Made by a program: the position numbers and the translations under genes
Notes under the pieces: generated by a model
Told to the model about the DNA's origin: nothing
The model's database searches: none
The model's input: only the letters and a program-made list of their open reading frames with translations
DNA from: Sinotaia quadrata
Taxonomy: Eukaryota > Mollusca > Gastropoda > Architaenioglossa > Viviparidae
DNA length: 64,000 bases
Assembly: GCA_028829895.1 (NCBI GenBank)
Contig: CM054180.1
Span: 110,200,635 to 110,264,634, forward strand
Direction: 5' to 3'
Shown: positions 13,833 through 27,365 of the stretch, in pieces
Layout: each line of letters opens with the position of its first letter
How positions within the stretch are numbered: position 1 is the first letter of the stretch

Positions 13833-14285
13833 CTATATTTCCATTCATCCACCAATGTATTACACAACAAGCATCTTTATTTCCATTCATCCACCAGTGT
13901 ATCACACAACAAGCATCTATATTTCCATTCAACCACCAATGTATCACACAACAAGCATCTTTATTTCCATTCATCCACCAATGTATCACACAACAAGCAT
14001 CTTTATTTCCATTCATCCACCATTGTATTACACAACAAGCATCTATATTTCCATTCATCCACCAATGTATCACACAACAAGCATCTTTATTTCCATTCAT
14101 CCACCAATGTATCACACAACAAGCATCTTTATTTCCATTCATCCACCAATGTATTACACAACAAGCATCTATATTTCCATTCATCCACCAATGTATCACA
14201 CAACAAGCATCTTTATTTCCATTCATCCACCAATGTATCACACAACAAGCATCTTTATTTCCATTCATCCACCAATGTATCACAC
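13833..14285. repeat. 42-bp tandem array, about 11 copies
   Basis: The unit includes cacacaacaagcatct and ttccattcatccaccaatg. At 42 bases it stays open in four frames, up to 222 codons. These frames have no start, splice or family support and are not genes. Confidence 0.93.
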
Positions 14286-14777
14286 TTTTTATGCCATCAA
14301 CAAAATTTAGATTCAGCAATAATATGCTTCAATCCAAGAAAGAACTGTATGAATATAATAATAGAATATAATAGTAAAAATCTCAACATCCGAGGAAAAT
14401 CTATAGTCATTTCTCATCCCCCTCCCCAACTCCGGTTGCTTTTCCTTCTCAGACGCACTCATTTTAACATTACTTAAAGAACATTTCTTTAACACTAAGT
14501 TCAAGGTCACACACATGTCACCAAAACACATCCATACACTTAACTAATGCACTTCTGAGTGAAGGATGGTAAAATAATAATCTTCTTCATTGTCTGATTT
14601 ACAAAAATAAATATAGTTTCATTAAATGCATTGTGTATTATGGTGTTTGTTTTACCACTGCGTAAAGGTCAGGTGCATACGTCATCCTAGCCGTTCTGAA
14701 TTATTAGAAAGTCAACAAAGTCTCAGATTCTGATACTACTTTGTGTTATCGAAGCCGCATACTTAACTCGAGGCAGC

Positions 14778-14927
<150 letters not shown>

Positions 14928-15568
14928 AGAATATTTAACATCACCCACTTTCTCTGATGAATACACGTACTTTGACTCCCGTGCAATTCGGAAAAAGAGC
15001 TTACACACTTTATCGTTCATAATAAACAAACAAATCTACAATCATCAACAAAAAAAATCACCACACACACACACACACAAAACCATAACAAACATGCATT
15101 GAAACCTTCGCAAATTCAAAGTCATTAAAACATCAATGTACATCTACAGAAAGGCCAAATACAACAGCATACATCTACGCTACAGTGCCCGACAAGGGAG
15201 CGCACTCTTTTGTTTGGGATAGGTAAAGCCATTGCGCACACTCTCATAATACTGCTACCGGGTGCAAAGACTGGCGGCGAACCACAGACGGGCTATTTAG
15301 GACTTGATCATCGTGGTGGGTAAATGGCGTTTAACCTGAATAAGAACACCTCTCAGTGTTACTTTATAGCGGCGGAAACAACCAGCGTGTCAACTGTGAC
15401 AAGATTTATAGATAAATAATTACACACTACTAGGACGATTTCAGTCCCTTGCGCGCAGGAGTCGAGTTACACTGGATTAAAAGGCGAAAATTATTACAAA
15501 GCGAACTCTTAGTATGAGTTTACTTAGCATGCCTTTGATGTGTGAGCATCTTTAATACCATTCTTGTA

Positions 15569-15570
<2 letters not shown>
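14928..15570. other. No gene recognised
   Basis: A short CA run at 15061 and otherwise unique sequence, with a GC-richer patch at 15180-15400. Confidence 0.45.
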
Positions 15571-15611
<41 letters not shown>

Positions 15612-15620
15612 CGCGCGTGT
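15571..15620. repeat. (GT)n(GC)n tract
   Basis: 32 bases of GT run straight into gcgcgcgcgcgcgc. Confidence 0.95.
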
Positions 15621-15874
15621 AAGCAGGTGGATTCTTGTGTTTACAGTGTACTCATTTCCATATCGTGTTGCAAACTCTCTCTCTCCACCATCTTGCTTTT
15701 TTCTTCTCACACCACTGCAGTAAGAATGGAAATAATTAGAACTGTTAGCGCATGCAAATAGCTTCGACCTACCACGAGACACCTCCAATGAAAGTCTGGT
15801 AATAATTAAATGAACTTAGAATTCGACACCGAAGGGGGCTGGCCGTGACTACCTACAGCACAGCACCACACGTC

Positions 15875-16700
15875 GCTTACATTAAAGAGTGACATTACTT
15901 ACATTAACGGCTGACGTTACTGAAATCAAAGGCTGGCGTTACTGACATCAAAGGCTGACGTTGCTGACATTAAAAGCTGAGGTTACCTATATTAAAAGCT
16001 AACATTACTTACATTAAAGACTGATGGTACTCTCCCTTTAAGTAGCATGACAGTCTTGTATTGTTACATTAAAATATGACATTGCATACATTGTTTGTAG
16101 TAAAATGCGTTACTAACATTAAAGGTTGGTGTTTCTTATGTTCCTTATGTTAATAACATAAAATTGAAATGCATTAGTGGCTTTAACCCGTTCAGCGTCA
16201 CACTAAAATGATAATTGAATGGGTCATTGTGCTAAAAAATTAAAACCAACTGTACTAATTAATGGATTTTTAACATTTAAATTACTACTTTTTATAGACA
16301 TATTGATTAATTTAATAACACATGTTTAATTCAGACTGATTGGTAAAAATTAGAATGACAATCATGCTAAAAATAAGCTGGCCCATTTCATCCCAATGAC
16401 GCTGAACTGACATTAAAGGCTGACGTGCGTTTCAATGACTGATATTACTTACATTAGTGGCATTAAAGTCTGGCATTACTTACGATACTGATATTAAAGG
16501 CTAATATTACTTACATTAAAACAGACATTTACACTTGTATTGAAGGCGGACACTACATATGTTACAGTTAAATGTGACATTACTTATATTACATACTGAC
16601 ATTATTTACTTTGTCTACATTACATTACTGCATTAAAGGCTGGAATGATATACGTTACTAATGTTAAAGGCTGGTGCTTCTTACGTTACCATGCATTAAA
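15875..16700. repeat. Degenerate 22-25-bp repeat region
   Basis: The core ttacttacattaaaggctga recurs with heavy decay, interrupted at 16150-16400 by unique sequence. Confidence 0.6.
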
Positions 16701-17369
16701 AGCTGAAACAAAGGTGTGGTGAAGTAAATTTGCCCATCCCTATTTCTAGACTCAATTGTTATTTAAATTGTTAAATTGTCAAAGTGACCCAGCTTTGGGC
16801 ACTCCCTATGACGGTACTTTTATAAGTGTCAAGAGTTGGAGTAAAGAACTCGAGAATATGCCGGAAGATTGCTGATGCAATCCAAACCAGTTCCATCTGG
16901 ATGAGTAGTTTTTTTCTTTCTGACTAATAGCCTCACATTTGTTCAGAACAAAATCATTCAATGGGGATGGACCAGAAGTTTCTTTGTTGAAGAAGTATTT
17001 TATTCTAATAAGTTTGAATTTGAGCATAACTCAAGTCCAGCCATGATGGCGATCATTAGCTCATGAAGAGAGCAAGCCTTTTCCTTTTTGGTTGTCACTT
17101 CAAGCTATATTGACTATTGTATTCTACTTGAATACGTTGATGTGTGCATCCAGAGTTGTTGTCAACTAATCAATAAATGGTGTTGCTGTAAGCTGATTCA
17201 TGTGAATTCCATTTGAAAAACATGACAGAGATTTGTGGCTTGAGTTTGGTCTCGAGAATTCATGGAGCTCATTTTGAACATTCCTCCTTATGTGCTTGAT
17301 AGTGCATGTGAAATTCAGGACAATTCTCTGCAACCTGCTTGGAGAGTGAGTTGAAGATTCTGGAACAGT
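16701..17369. other. No gene recognised
   Basis: Two short minus-strand frames (16806-17027 and 17166-17396) have non-repetitive, protein-like composition. They match nothing I recognise and lack linking splice sites. Confidence 0.35.
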
Positions 17370-17707
17370 TGTGTAACGTGCCTCTAGGAGGGACACATGG
17401 GACCTTGCCTACATATAAAAGGCAGTTTACTTGTTGCCAACTGCTTAATTGTGAAACATGTGCTGGTGACAGCCGCCATCTTTGAAAAGGTCATGTGTAT
17501 TGACTTTAATTATTTCTCTGAACTTTACTCTCATTTCCGTGATGAGAACCATGAACTTGAATATGTATTTATGTTAATTGACTGTGTGTGTCCATGCTAG
17601 GATAAATTGAACAATGTTGTGAAGTGATGTAAATATCAATGCTCTTTGATTATATTATGTTATATATTTGATTTTTGATTTAATAAATTTATTGACTTTC
17701 TTACACA
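17370..17707 (+). mobile_element. Possible solo LTR (338 bp)
   Basis: The segment starts TGTGTAA and ends TTACACA, a perfect 7-base inverted terminal match of the TG...CA type. It holds a TATA-like acatataaaagg at about 17411 and a late AATAAA at about 17681, the order expected in an LTR. No target-site duplication is visible, so the call is tentative. Confidence 0.25.
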
Positions 17708-17732
17708 TCTGATAATCATCTGTGGATAGACA

Positions 17733-17875
17733 GGGGGTGGATAGGGGCTCACTAAATATAGATTAAAGGCGCATTTGTCTTCTCCTTTACTAAGAAGTTT
17801 TCCACCTACGAAAATAATGTGTGACAGTAAATGTTTATCTGTAATGTTGTGGAAGAGAGAAAACGTTTACAGCGC
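17733..17875. mobile_element. Truncated second copy of the inverted-repeat element
   Basis: The stretch from the ggggtgg run through actaaatatagattaaag, gtcttctcctttactaag and gaaaacgtttacagcgc matches 46258-46405 of the foldback element in the same orientation. The match stops abruptly where the 31-bp array begins at 17885. The left arm is absent. Confidence 0.65.
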
Positions 17876-17884
17876 ACGTGTGGC

Positions 17885-18175
17885 ATTAGTCACGTTACTT
17901 GATTTATATAGGCTGACATTTATCACGTTACATGATTTATAGCCTGACATTAGTCACGCTATTTGATTTATAGGCTGCCATTTATCACGTCATTTGATTT
18001 ATAGGTTGAGATTTATCACGTTTCTTGATGTATAGGCTGAAATTAGTCATGTTACTTGATTTATAGGCTGAGATTTATCACGTTACTTGATGTATAGGTT
18101 GAAATTAGTCACGTTAGTTGATTTATAGGCTGACATTTATCACGTTACTTGAGTTGTAGGCTGACATTACGCTAC
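17885..18175. repeat. 31-bp tandem array, about nine copies
   Basis: The unit is ggctgacatttatcacgtta followed by cttgatttata. It abuts the truncated foldback copy. Confidence 0.88.
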
Positions 18176-21100
18176 TTGCGTAAGGCTGCCGCTAACAAGA
18201 ACGGCTCCTTACGAGATACCCTATTCAGATGAATTATGGAACAGGAACAATCTGTACCTTCAAAGCTACCCAGATTAATGACGTAGAATGCTATCACCCA
18301 GAGCCTTACCATAGGTGTACTCTGACGCAAGCTTCTCTTTGTGTCTAGAGGCAAGCCTGTGATTCCACCTGCAGTTTTTCCAGTTTAGATAACAACGAAA
18401 TAAAGTGACCCCCCCCCTGCCCCTGCTGCTTGTGACGTCAGACGTGCTTTGTACTATGTGAGCAGATTTATTATTTTCATTTAGATCAATCAAATCTCAA
18501 AACAGTCATGTTCACTACCTAGGGACATGCAAGCCAGCATATGTGACGTCAGCCTTTCAGTCTTTCTTCTTGATTTCTTCATCGAATTTAATTTTCGGCA
18601 ATTTCTTAAAATCAAGTTAATATGACAATCTCAGTTTGTTATCTAGATGAGAAGAATGTTTACTAGTAGTCTAATGGTAACCTAGCAACAGTCCCTCCAA
18701 GATCCAACAAGTTAGATGTCTATGACGTATGAAGTGTCTGTATCTTGCAAATTAGATCATTAAGACGGCACGTTTTAACTCACTCCAGATGAGGTCGTTC
18801 TCAGTACAGGTCAACTTGAAATGTAAGATTAAAACAAAATCAAGCGTACATATTAAGTCTCATCTCTAGATACCGGTTCACTCAATCTCAAATGTTCACA
18901 CTGAAGTGCAGATTTTCCTTTTAACAAGGACAGATACTTTTTCTGTTACTATAAATGGGAAGGAGTTCCTACTTCACACTGCAAGACAATTGGGTGTGTT
19001 CCTATTCTCTGCTGTTGAGTGTGCGGACATAATAAAATAACTGCTCAAATTTTAGTTACAGACGCTGCAATCTGTTCTATTTTATTTCCACAATCTTCCT
19101 GACCAGACAGCTTCTAAAAGATTTCAGTGAGTATCCATGAACAAGGACAATGCCTGTCTCACAGGCAAGAAAGGATTTATCTCCCTTCCTTTAGAGTAGA
19201 CCTTTGTAGGGGTACATCTCCCAGACACACGTGCCCAGTTTTACATTAATGAGATTACGTTCATTATTCAGTGTTAACATTTACTAAAAATCACAGTCAA
19301 GCTTCATTAAGCATTTTTATTACAACTTATACTAAGACTGTACAAAAAAGTATTAAAAAAAAATCAACGCTTAAACAATCGAGTACCTTTAAATCCCTAT
19401 GATATCTAATAAAGTCCTGAATAGAATAGGTTAGAAGCGAACGTCATCAGCCTTTAAAACAGACAAATGATCATTAACTCTACTCAGATCTACAGCTGAA
19501 CAAGAACCACAGAATAGAGACACACGCAGAAAGAAGAAGTCTTTATGGTGACGTCAAAAAATCAGCTCCATGTGCATTTTTCGCGGTAGACATTTTGAAT
19601 TTACTGTAGTAGCGGACGTGAACACTTAGAAACAGGACCTTAACCAGGGAATGGAGGCACCGTATTCTGGAGAAATACTCAGGTAAAATGAAAACATTAT
19701 CCAGTGTCTTGTGCTTCTACACGTCTAGACTTAAGGATTGCTTCCCTGGATACCAGGTGAAAACATCAGTATAATTGAGTCAGTCTTTCACATGTTGGAG
19801 TGTGAAGGAAAGTCGCCCTAGTTTTTATCTGCATTCTGAGTTTCATATCCATAACTTACTGAATTCTGCATGCTGCTGATTTTAAGATATAATTACTCCA
19901 CGCACGCACAAAATAATAGAAATATAAACTTTCATTGTTATTACACACATACAGGCACACACGCACATAAATCCCAAGTCATCATGCATATTTCAAACAT
20001 ATTTTAACCATCCTACATATTTCCCATCCTGGTCCATCTCTTTTTCAGCTGTGCCATGTTATTTATTTAAAACAATTTTGGCTGCACAGGGTGTTTCCAA
20101 TGATTGCCGAATTCATCGGAATGGTGCGTTGTCCCTTTTGCTTTCAGCTGCGTCTTGTAAACAGAACAAACAACGCCTTTTTTTCATTCACCCTGCATAT
20201 TATTTATAGCCATACAAGCCCGTGCTGGGACTCCCCTCTATCGCCAATTCTTTTTAAAAGAAACATCTCTACTGGTTCACTAATCCACTGGTTCCTCCTG
20301 CGAAATCAGAACAAGTTAAACCAGATTAATAAAAATTACTGCCAACTTTTTAAATTTCCAAATAGCTTTATACTGACTGCTTGGATACATTAGTTAATAT
20401 CGAAGAAAAAACATTAAGTTTAATTTTAAAGAATGAAACAGAAGGAAAAACGTTGTAATGGGATGAGATACAGGCTGTAGTCAATTTTGCGCAAAGAAAG
20501 AAAGAAAAGAAGGAAGTTGCTTTTCGCTAGTAGCGTCTTTAAGAAATCAAGAGAAGAAAAGAATCCGAGGGCTTACGTAGACGAACTCCAAGACACTGAA
20601 CCCTTGAGTTATCTACTCGAGTTGTCTCCCTTTTTTTTTTCTTTTCGACCATTTGCATTGACCTCGGTTTCCACTTTCTTAATCCTTCTGGCCTGTCAGG
20701 ACCCGTGGCCACGGAGAAAGTTCACGGCTCATTCTCATTTCCACCCTCCCCCTCCTCATCCCAGTCAGACCTGTAGATTGCACCCCTTTTATTTTTTTTC
20801 TACCCATGCCTCATTTGCTCTGGTTCTGCTCACCCCGTCCTCCCGCGTCTTTAATCAAACAGCCAGCGGCACTTTTGAAGTTTTGCTGCTGAAAAACTGA
20901 GCCCGGGATCTAGGTTAGGTGAGACAGGTGCCAAACTAGCGTTCAGTTTCCCCCACTTTTATCCACACCCTAAAGGTACCAGAAGTAGGGAATCTGTGCA
21001 AAGTGTCTTAATTAAAGGGGCTATATTTGCCTAGTTTAATGAGTGGTTTTGAAAACATAAATATGTTCCAGTTGATTGTTTCATTCTTCTCACTCGGGTA

Positions 21101-21846
21101 TCAAGTATTTAAAAAGGATTTTCTTTCAGGGACGCACGCAATCACAAAAAACTATATATATATATACACATAATTAAATACAACCTCATTACAAAGAAAT
21201 ACCCCCAGCAAAGAAAAATCCTAAACATTATCAATAAAGGTTGTGCTGGAGAGAGAGAGAGACAGAGAGAGAGAGAGAAAAAAATGAAGCTTGAGTGGAA
21301 GCAATATTATTTCACATAAAATTATATCCACTGTTTTCAATAATTAAGTCAGTCATCTTTCACTAAAGAGCAGCTCTGGATAAATTCATAACTGTTTCAG
21401 CACAGTATTTTTTTTTCATTTTTCTGCCACTTTACATGAGGAATACTGAGCTATTTCGGGATCTTTTGCTTTTTATAACAGCATTGTCACTCACTGGTCT
21501 TCTGGCTTGCTTGCACTAGGCAAACAGAATAGTTGGAGAAAAGGAGAAGTGACAATGAAAATGATTGTGTATTAAGTTATGGACTGTTTCCTATAACAGT
21601 ATTTTCACATTCTTTTATGCCAGAGATAACCCATTTCACTCTGGTAAACAGAGAGAAACATGGGTTACTAGTCATCAGGGGGCACAAGGCAGTAACTATA
21701 ATCAGATCAGTTGATGTGGACGTTACACTCACCCCTCTTCAATTCCTCTCTCGAAAAATAAAAAGAGGAATGAACTGAAACAAATAACTCGACATAGAGT
21801 TTCATTTTCAAAACTCAAGTTTTCATACTTAAATAAAACTGTAAGA
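18176..21846. other. Gene-poor unique region
   Basis: Contains three TGACGTCA sites (18433, 18544, 19549), a short AG run at 21250 and no splice-supported coding exon. A 55-codon frame at about 18193-18356 contains several cysteines but is unidentified. Confidence 0.4.
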
Positions 21847-21906
21847 TCTCACTCACTCACTCACTAACCCACTCACTCACTCACTCACTCACTCACCCAC
21901 TCACTC
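21847..21906. repeat. (ACTC)n microsatellite
   Basis: About 15 tetramers with two variants. Confidence 0.93.
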
Positions 21907-24188
21907 TAATGCCAATAATAATAAATATGATGATGGTGATGTTATGTAGCTTCCTTCCTCTGCCGCTATTACAATTTTGTTTTACGAAGTAAATTTGCCA
22001 TCATATAAAAAAAAGTATTGAACAATACATAAACTCGTTGTCTAAAAGCCTCTCTTCAAGAGCATTTTCTTAGAGGATAGACTTTGTGTACAAAAACACA
22101 TGCAGTGCGATTCATGTATTTAGTCTCACGCCCATGTTTTTTTGGCTAGCAGCGGTCGCAGTTCAAGGTTATAAAGACAAAGTTTGGTTGGTTATGGCAA
22201 ACGATTTGAATATTCACGTTGACTGACAGCATTCTGAGTACTAGTGAATTTTTAAAAATAAAATATGTATTGGTAACTGAGATGTGTACACACCAGTTTG
22301 AGGCAACCTGTAAGATATTTCTAGTCACGGAGTTACGTCGCCTTCTTAGCGGCTGCACTACTTTGGACTACTTCATATGTTTCAGGTTGCTGTCTTTTAC
22401 TCTAACAGTGGCATAAGGTTTTTGCAACAGTCACTCTAATTATTGACAAAACATCATTAAGACATACAATGAATAAAAGAGAAAGTACTTGGCAACTGTG
22501 CACAGTTCCTGTACTGACATTGGCTGTGTTCTGTGTGTGGAATCTATTTCTTCAGTGCTTGCAAAGTACCCCATGGTCTAGTACTCTAGTAGAACACACA
22601 CAATTCACTCGGCCACAGCAAGAAGCAACTCTCAAGTTAAAAGAATCGATAACATTGATATATATTTATTGAATATTATTCACACATATTTGCAAATCAA
22701 TGCGCACATGTGTGATGTCTGTGTGTGTGTGTGGGGGGGGGGGGGGCAGAGCACGCCACACAAACCTGCCCATGTTTGCGCTCAGCGTCATCGTGAAAAT
22801 CTAGTGACGTCAACCATTGATGCGTCATTTGCATATCGATGACTATTAAGTTTCTCATTATTTAAATTACAAAAAAGGACAAAACACACAAACACCATAA
22901 AAAAAATCCCCTAGCCTAAAGTAACAAAGAAAACGTACAGAAAGCACTAGTATTTACTTGTATTAAATAAAACAATCATAATTCTTAAAACGCAATCATA
23001 ATTCTTCAAAATAAAGCCAAGTAAAATAGATCTGAAAATAAACTACTGTGCTGTATACAATTATAAACTTTGTTTTGGGTGGATGATTCATTAATTAGGC
23101 AGTCGTTTGTATTTGACATTGCTTTGAAGATTTAAATGTAAAGGCTTCTTTCTTCAGTGCTAAACTTTATTTTATACACTCTTTTCTTCAGTGTGACCTT
23201 CAACTTTCAGTCCGATATGCAGATTTTATACATTAGAGCAATGAAAGTCTACAAATTCACTTAATAATTTTAAAAAATATAATTTACTGCTTTATTTAAA
23301 AAAAAGTGTAACATCATCAGGGTGCAGGTTTTTCTTCCTGCTTTAACAATCGGCCTCATTACTTCATGTGTCTCACAGAAGGACTTAGAATTAACAGACC
23401 AGAGAGTGGAAATTACAAACAGAACAAATAAGGAAGTATTTTATATTTTAACAAAATAAATACATGAATACAACACATTATTTTGTCTATTCAGATTTCC
23501 GTTGTCTCACTGTTGTTCTTTCCTGTTGCTTTTCATAATTGTTCTTTAATAAATTGTAATGATTTACTTACTTCAAGAAATGTGTACATATACTTTTTGA
23601 GTGAAGACTTGAAGATACTCCAAAATAATCGGCTCAAGTACATTTATGTTTGCTTATTTCACATGCATACTCACGCACGCATAAACACACCAGAAAAGAA
23701 GTATGAAGAGACCTAATTACTATGCTACTTTTTCGATGACAAAATACGACTGAAAGAAGTGAGGACATTTTGACACTGTTGTTGTTCCGCTCAAACACCT
23801 TTTTTTTTTTTGACACCGTGCAGAGTGAAGCTATTTATTTCCTTAATGTTCTGGCAGGCGTTCTACAAGGGAAGAAACCGTTGCGAAATTAAATTTAAGA
23901 AATGACTGAGTATTCTCCCCGTAATACGTTTTTCTTGACATCAAGACATGAAGTAGTGTGAGTCCATCACTCAAACCCCAACTCACCCACCCACCCACCC
24001 CTCACATTTATAATTTCTCAAAAAAATATAAAATGTTATTTTGAATCAAAAATAGCATTTTTTTTTTTTTGGGGGGGAGGGTATATTTATGCCATAGTTT
24101 CACTAAAGTAAAACAATCTGGGTGCTCGTCATCATCCACAAAAGAAGAAAACAACGAATGAGTCTGTGCCATGTTCTTGATAAATTAG
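21907..24188. other. No gene recognised
   Basis: Includes a 14-base G run at 22733-22746 after a GT tract, and the TGACGTCA/octamer cluster at 22780-22850. No coding exon was found. Confidence 0.45.
22784..22848. promoter_or_regulatory. CRE and octamer-like cluster
   Basis: A perfect TGACGTCA at 22805-22812 is followed by tgcgtcat and the octamer atttgcat within 25 bases. No gene is adjacent, so this is only a candidate regulatory site. Confidence 0.25.
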
Positions 24189-24344
24189 ATAGATAGAGAG
24201 AGAGAGAGATAAATAGACAGATAGACAGATATATAGATAGATTCATCTATCATAGATTCATAGACAGACAGATAGATGGACAGATACATGGACAGACAGA
24301 TATGTAGACAGACAGACAGACAGATAGATAGATAGATAGATAGG

Positions 24345-24385
<41 letters not shown>
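24189..24385. repeat. (GATA)n/(GACA)n microsatellite
   Basis: Mixed GATA and GACA tetramers, with a pure GATA block at the right. Confidence 0.95.
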
Positions 24386-24520
24386 GGGGAGGGTATGACA
24401 AATATGTCCACCCCCTACTCTTATTTGACACTTGTTTGTCATATTTACTCCATACTTGTATTTTTATTTATGAAATAATTCGTTGTGACAAGTTGTGCAG
24501 CATGTGTTCGTATTTCTGAC

Positions 24521-25097
24521 ATTTATATTTAGTGTATAAAGTAGACATAGTACACTGCACGTTACGTACACATTTATATTTAGTGTATAAAGTAGACATA
24601 GTACACTGCACGTTACGTACTCATTTATATTTAGTGTATAAAGTAGATATAGTACACTGCACGTTACGTACACATTTATATTTAGTGTATAATGTAGACA
24701 TAGTACACTGCACGTTACGTACACATTTATATTTAGTGTATAAAATAGACATAGTACACTGCACGTTACGTACACATTTATATTTAGTGTATAAAGTAGA
24801 CATAGTACACTGCACGTTACGTACTCATTTATATTTAGTGTATAAAGTAGATATAGTACACTGCACGTTACGTACACATTTATATTTAGTGTATAATGTT
24901 ATATTTAGTGTATAAAGTAGACATAGTACACTGCACGTTACGTACTCATTTGTATTTAGTGTATAAAGTAGATATAGTACACTGCACGTTACGTACACAT
25001 TTATATTTAGTGTATAATGTAGACATAGTACACTGCACGTTACGTACACATTTATATTTAGTGTATAAAGTAGATATAGTACACTGCACGTTAGGCA
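24521..25097. repeat. 51-bp tandem array, 11 copies
   Basis: The unit contains catagtacactgcacgtta and atttatatttagtgtata. A partial copy at about 24895 breaks the register. At 51 bases it opens frames on both strands. Confidence 0.93.
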
Positions 25098-25934
25098 CAC
25101 ACGCACAATGTAAAAAGAATATGAAGAATATTTCTAAAACAAATTGGTAGACTTTGCCCAGAGTACAATCAAAACTGAATGACCCCGGTGATCACTCTTA
25201 GTAGAATTCAATAGCATAAAGTCCTGAGAACGCATGAGCCACTCCAAATCTTGTTGCTTGCTAATGTAGGGGTTTGGGGGGTGGGGGCGCTTTCGTTCTG
25301 ATGACAGTGAAAGTTCAACTGTTAGTAGTTCATTTCTAATGATGATGGAGATACCAATGAAACAATGACTGATGATGACCATGTCTGGTAAGTTATTTTT
25401 TTTAATATAGTCAGTGTACTACATCCCATACCTTTATACAATTGTCGTCATTGCTAAGTTCATAGACGTATACTAACTATTGTTATTAAAATTAGTTGTG
25501 TATGATTTTTATATGAATGACGAAAGCTTTTTTTTAAATAAAAAAAATTTGACAGTTTTGCTCACACCATCAAGAGAAGTCTACTCTGCTAAGTTATTTA
25601 CGGAGCAGAGAAATCAATCAAAAAGCAAAATATCTATGTCCGCTATACAAAACAATGTGTTACATTTTAGTTTGAAGGATTCACATCTTCATCTATGTGG
25701 CTCTGGAATGTGTTGCGTGTGTAATGAAGAATGCACATCACACACAAATGTTCTTGAAAGTAGCCAGATAATTTTTCCGTCTGGACCGCAAAAACGTGGG
25801 AGAGAGAACATTTGCCCATGCCATCCAGTCCCACATATTTTTTTTTGCTTCTGACTTTGTTTTATCTAAAAGTGTTCTGATCCTAGGGGAATCAACGTAC
25901 GTCTGGAATTTTCAATACAGAGTACACGTCATTT
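25098..25934. other. Unassigned region with one non-repetitive open frame
   Basis: A plus-strand frame at 25480-25854 (124 codons, no ATG at its left end) has a Cys/His-rich end (GMCCVCNEEC then ICPCHPVPH). I cannot assign a family. It may be a transposon fragment or chance. Confidence 0.3.
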
Positions 25935-26150
25935 ACCACAAGAGAGTTTGTCATTGCCTTTATTGTAACTAGTTGTCATTCATTGTATTGTAACTAGTTT
26001 GTTATTATCTTTATTGTAATCGTTAACTTAATTTCAGCTAGATTGCCATTACCTTGATTGTAACTAGTTTGTTATTACCTTTATTTTTGCAGCCTGAATG
26101 TCATTATTGTAACCATTGTACCTAGTTTATCATTACCTTTATTCCAGCTA
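25935..26150. repeat. Degenerate 30-35-bp repeat
   Basis: Recurring attgtaactagtttgttatt and acctttattg segments. Confidence 0.6.
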
Positions 26151-26237
26151 ATTTTTTTTAGCACAATTATTTGTAGATTATAAATAACTTCATCTGGATT
26201 AGGATTAACAAATCATGTAAACAAAAATGCAGACAGT

Positions 26238-26238
26238 C

Positions 26239-26282
<44 letters not shown>
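26238..26282. repeat. (GATA)n microsatellite
   Basis: About 11 tetramers. Confidence 0.95.
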
Positions 26283-26427
26283 TAATTGATTGATTCGGAG
26301 TGGGGGGTTAAATCCGATGCAACCAGTCACCAATTCTCATTATTATTTATTTTTTAAAATGTCAAGGAACAATTTCTCATTACTGCAAATGCGATTGATA
26401 CTCTTTCTCTCTATCTCTCTCCCCCCC

Positions 26428-26735
26428 CCCACCCACACACCACGTACACAGTCACACACAGATACACACACATACGCACACACAGATACCCTAATACACA
26501 GACACATACTCACACACAGAGACACATACACGCACGCATACACACATGCACACAGATACACACACACTCATGCACACAAAGACACACTCACATACGCACG
26601 CACAAATGCATAGATATACACACTCACACATACACACACACACACACATACACGCACACTCTCATACACAGGCACTCTCTCACACACTCACACACGCGCA
26701 CACTCACTCACACACACGTACTCACACACACTTAT
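26428..26735. repeat. Diverged CA-rich low-complexity region
   Basis: CACA, CATA and GACA mixtures that open spurious His/Thr-rich frames. Confidence 0.85.
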
Positions 26736-26894
26736 ATACACTGTTCTTATCTTCATACCATCCGGTCAGTAGACTAGTCTAACTGCAGGGAACAAAACAA
26801 GGTGCCGCCTAGATGTAGGCTATCATAACTGAAAGAAGGTCGCACTATTATTTGTCTACCCGTACGCAATTATAATCGTGTTGTTTGACTGTAA

Positions 26895-27365
26895 TCATTT
26901 ACAATCATGTCGTCTGATTGTTGGTCACAGCAATGCTCTTGTATAACTGCAGACAATTAGTATCTTCTGTCTAGAAGCAGGCAAAAATAATTGTATTACC
27001 TAAAAGAGGGCACCTAGCGTCTTATTGTTTAAATAAAGACAGCTATAATTATGTATCAAACTGAAGACAACTAGCAATATTGTTTAGCAGGCAGCTAGCA
27101 TCTTATTGACTAGCAGCAGGCGACTATAATTATATATCAAACTGAAGGCAACTAGCAATAATGTTTAAATACAGACAACTATAATTATAACTGCAGGCAG
27201 CTAGCATCTTATTGACTAGCAGCAAGCGACTATATATATCTAACTGAAAGCAGCTAGCGTCTTATTGACTAGCAGCAAGCGACTATATATCTAACTGAAA
27301 GCAGCTAGCATCTTATTGACTAGCAGCAGGTGACTATAATTATTACATCTAACTGAAGGCAGCTG
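26895..27365. repeat. Degenerate 55-60-bp tandem array
   Basis: The core is gcagctagcatcttattg then actagcagcaggcgacta. Right-hand copies (27060-27365) are the clearest. Confidence 0.75.

Noticed and set aside
18193..18356. A 55-codon frame containing ICTFKATQINDVEC and later cysteines
   Set aside because: No family recognised, no partner exon, and within chance length for this window.
22733..22746. G14 run as a quadruplex
   Set aside because: A single homopolymer next to (GT)n is more likely simple replication slippage or a sequencing artefact.
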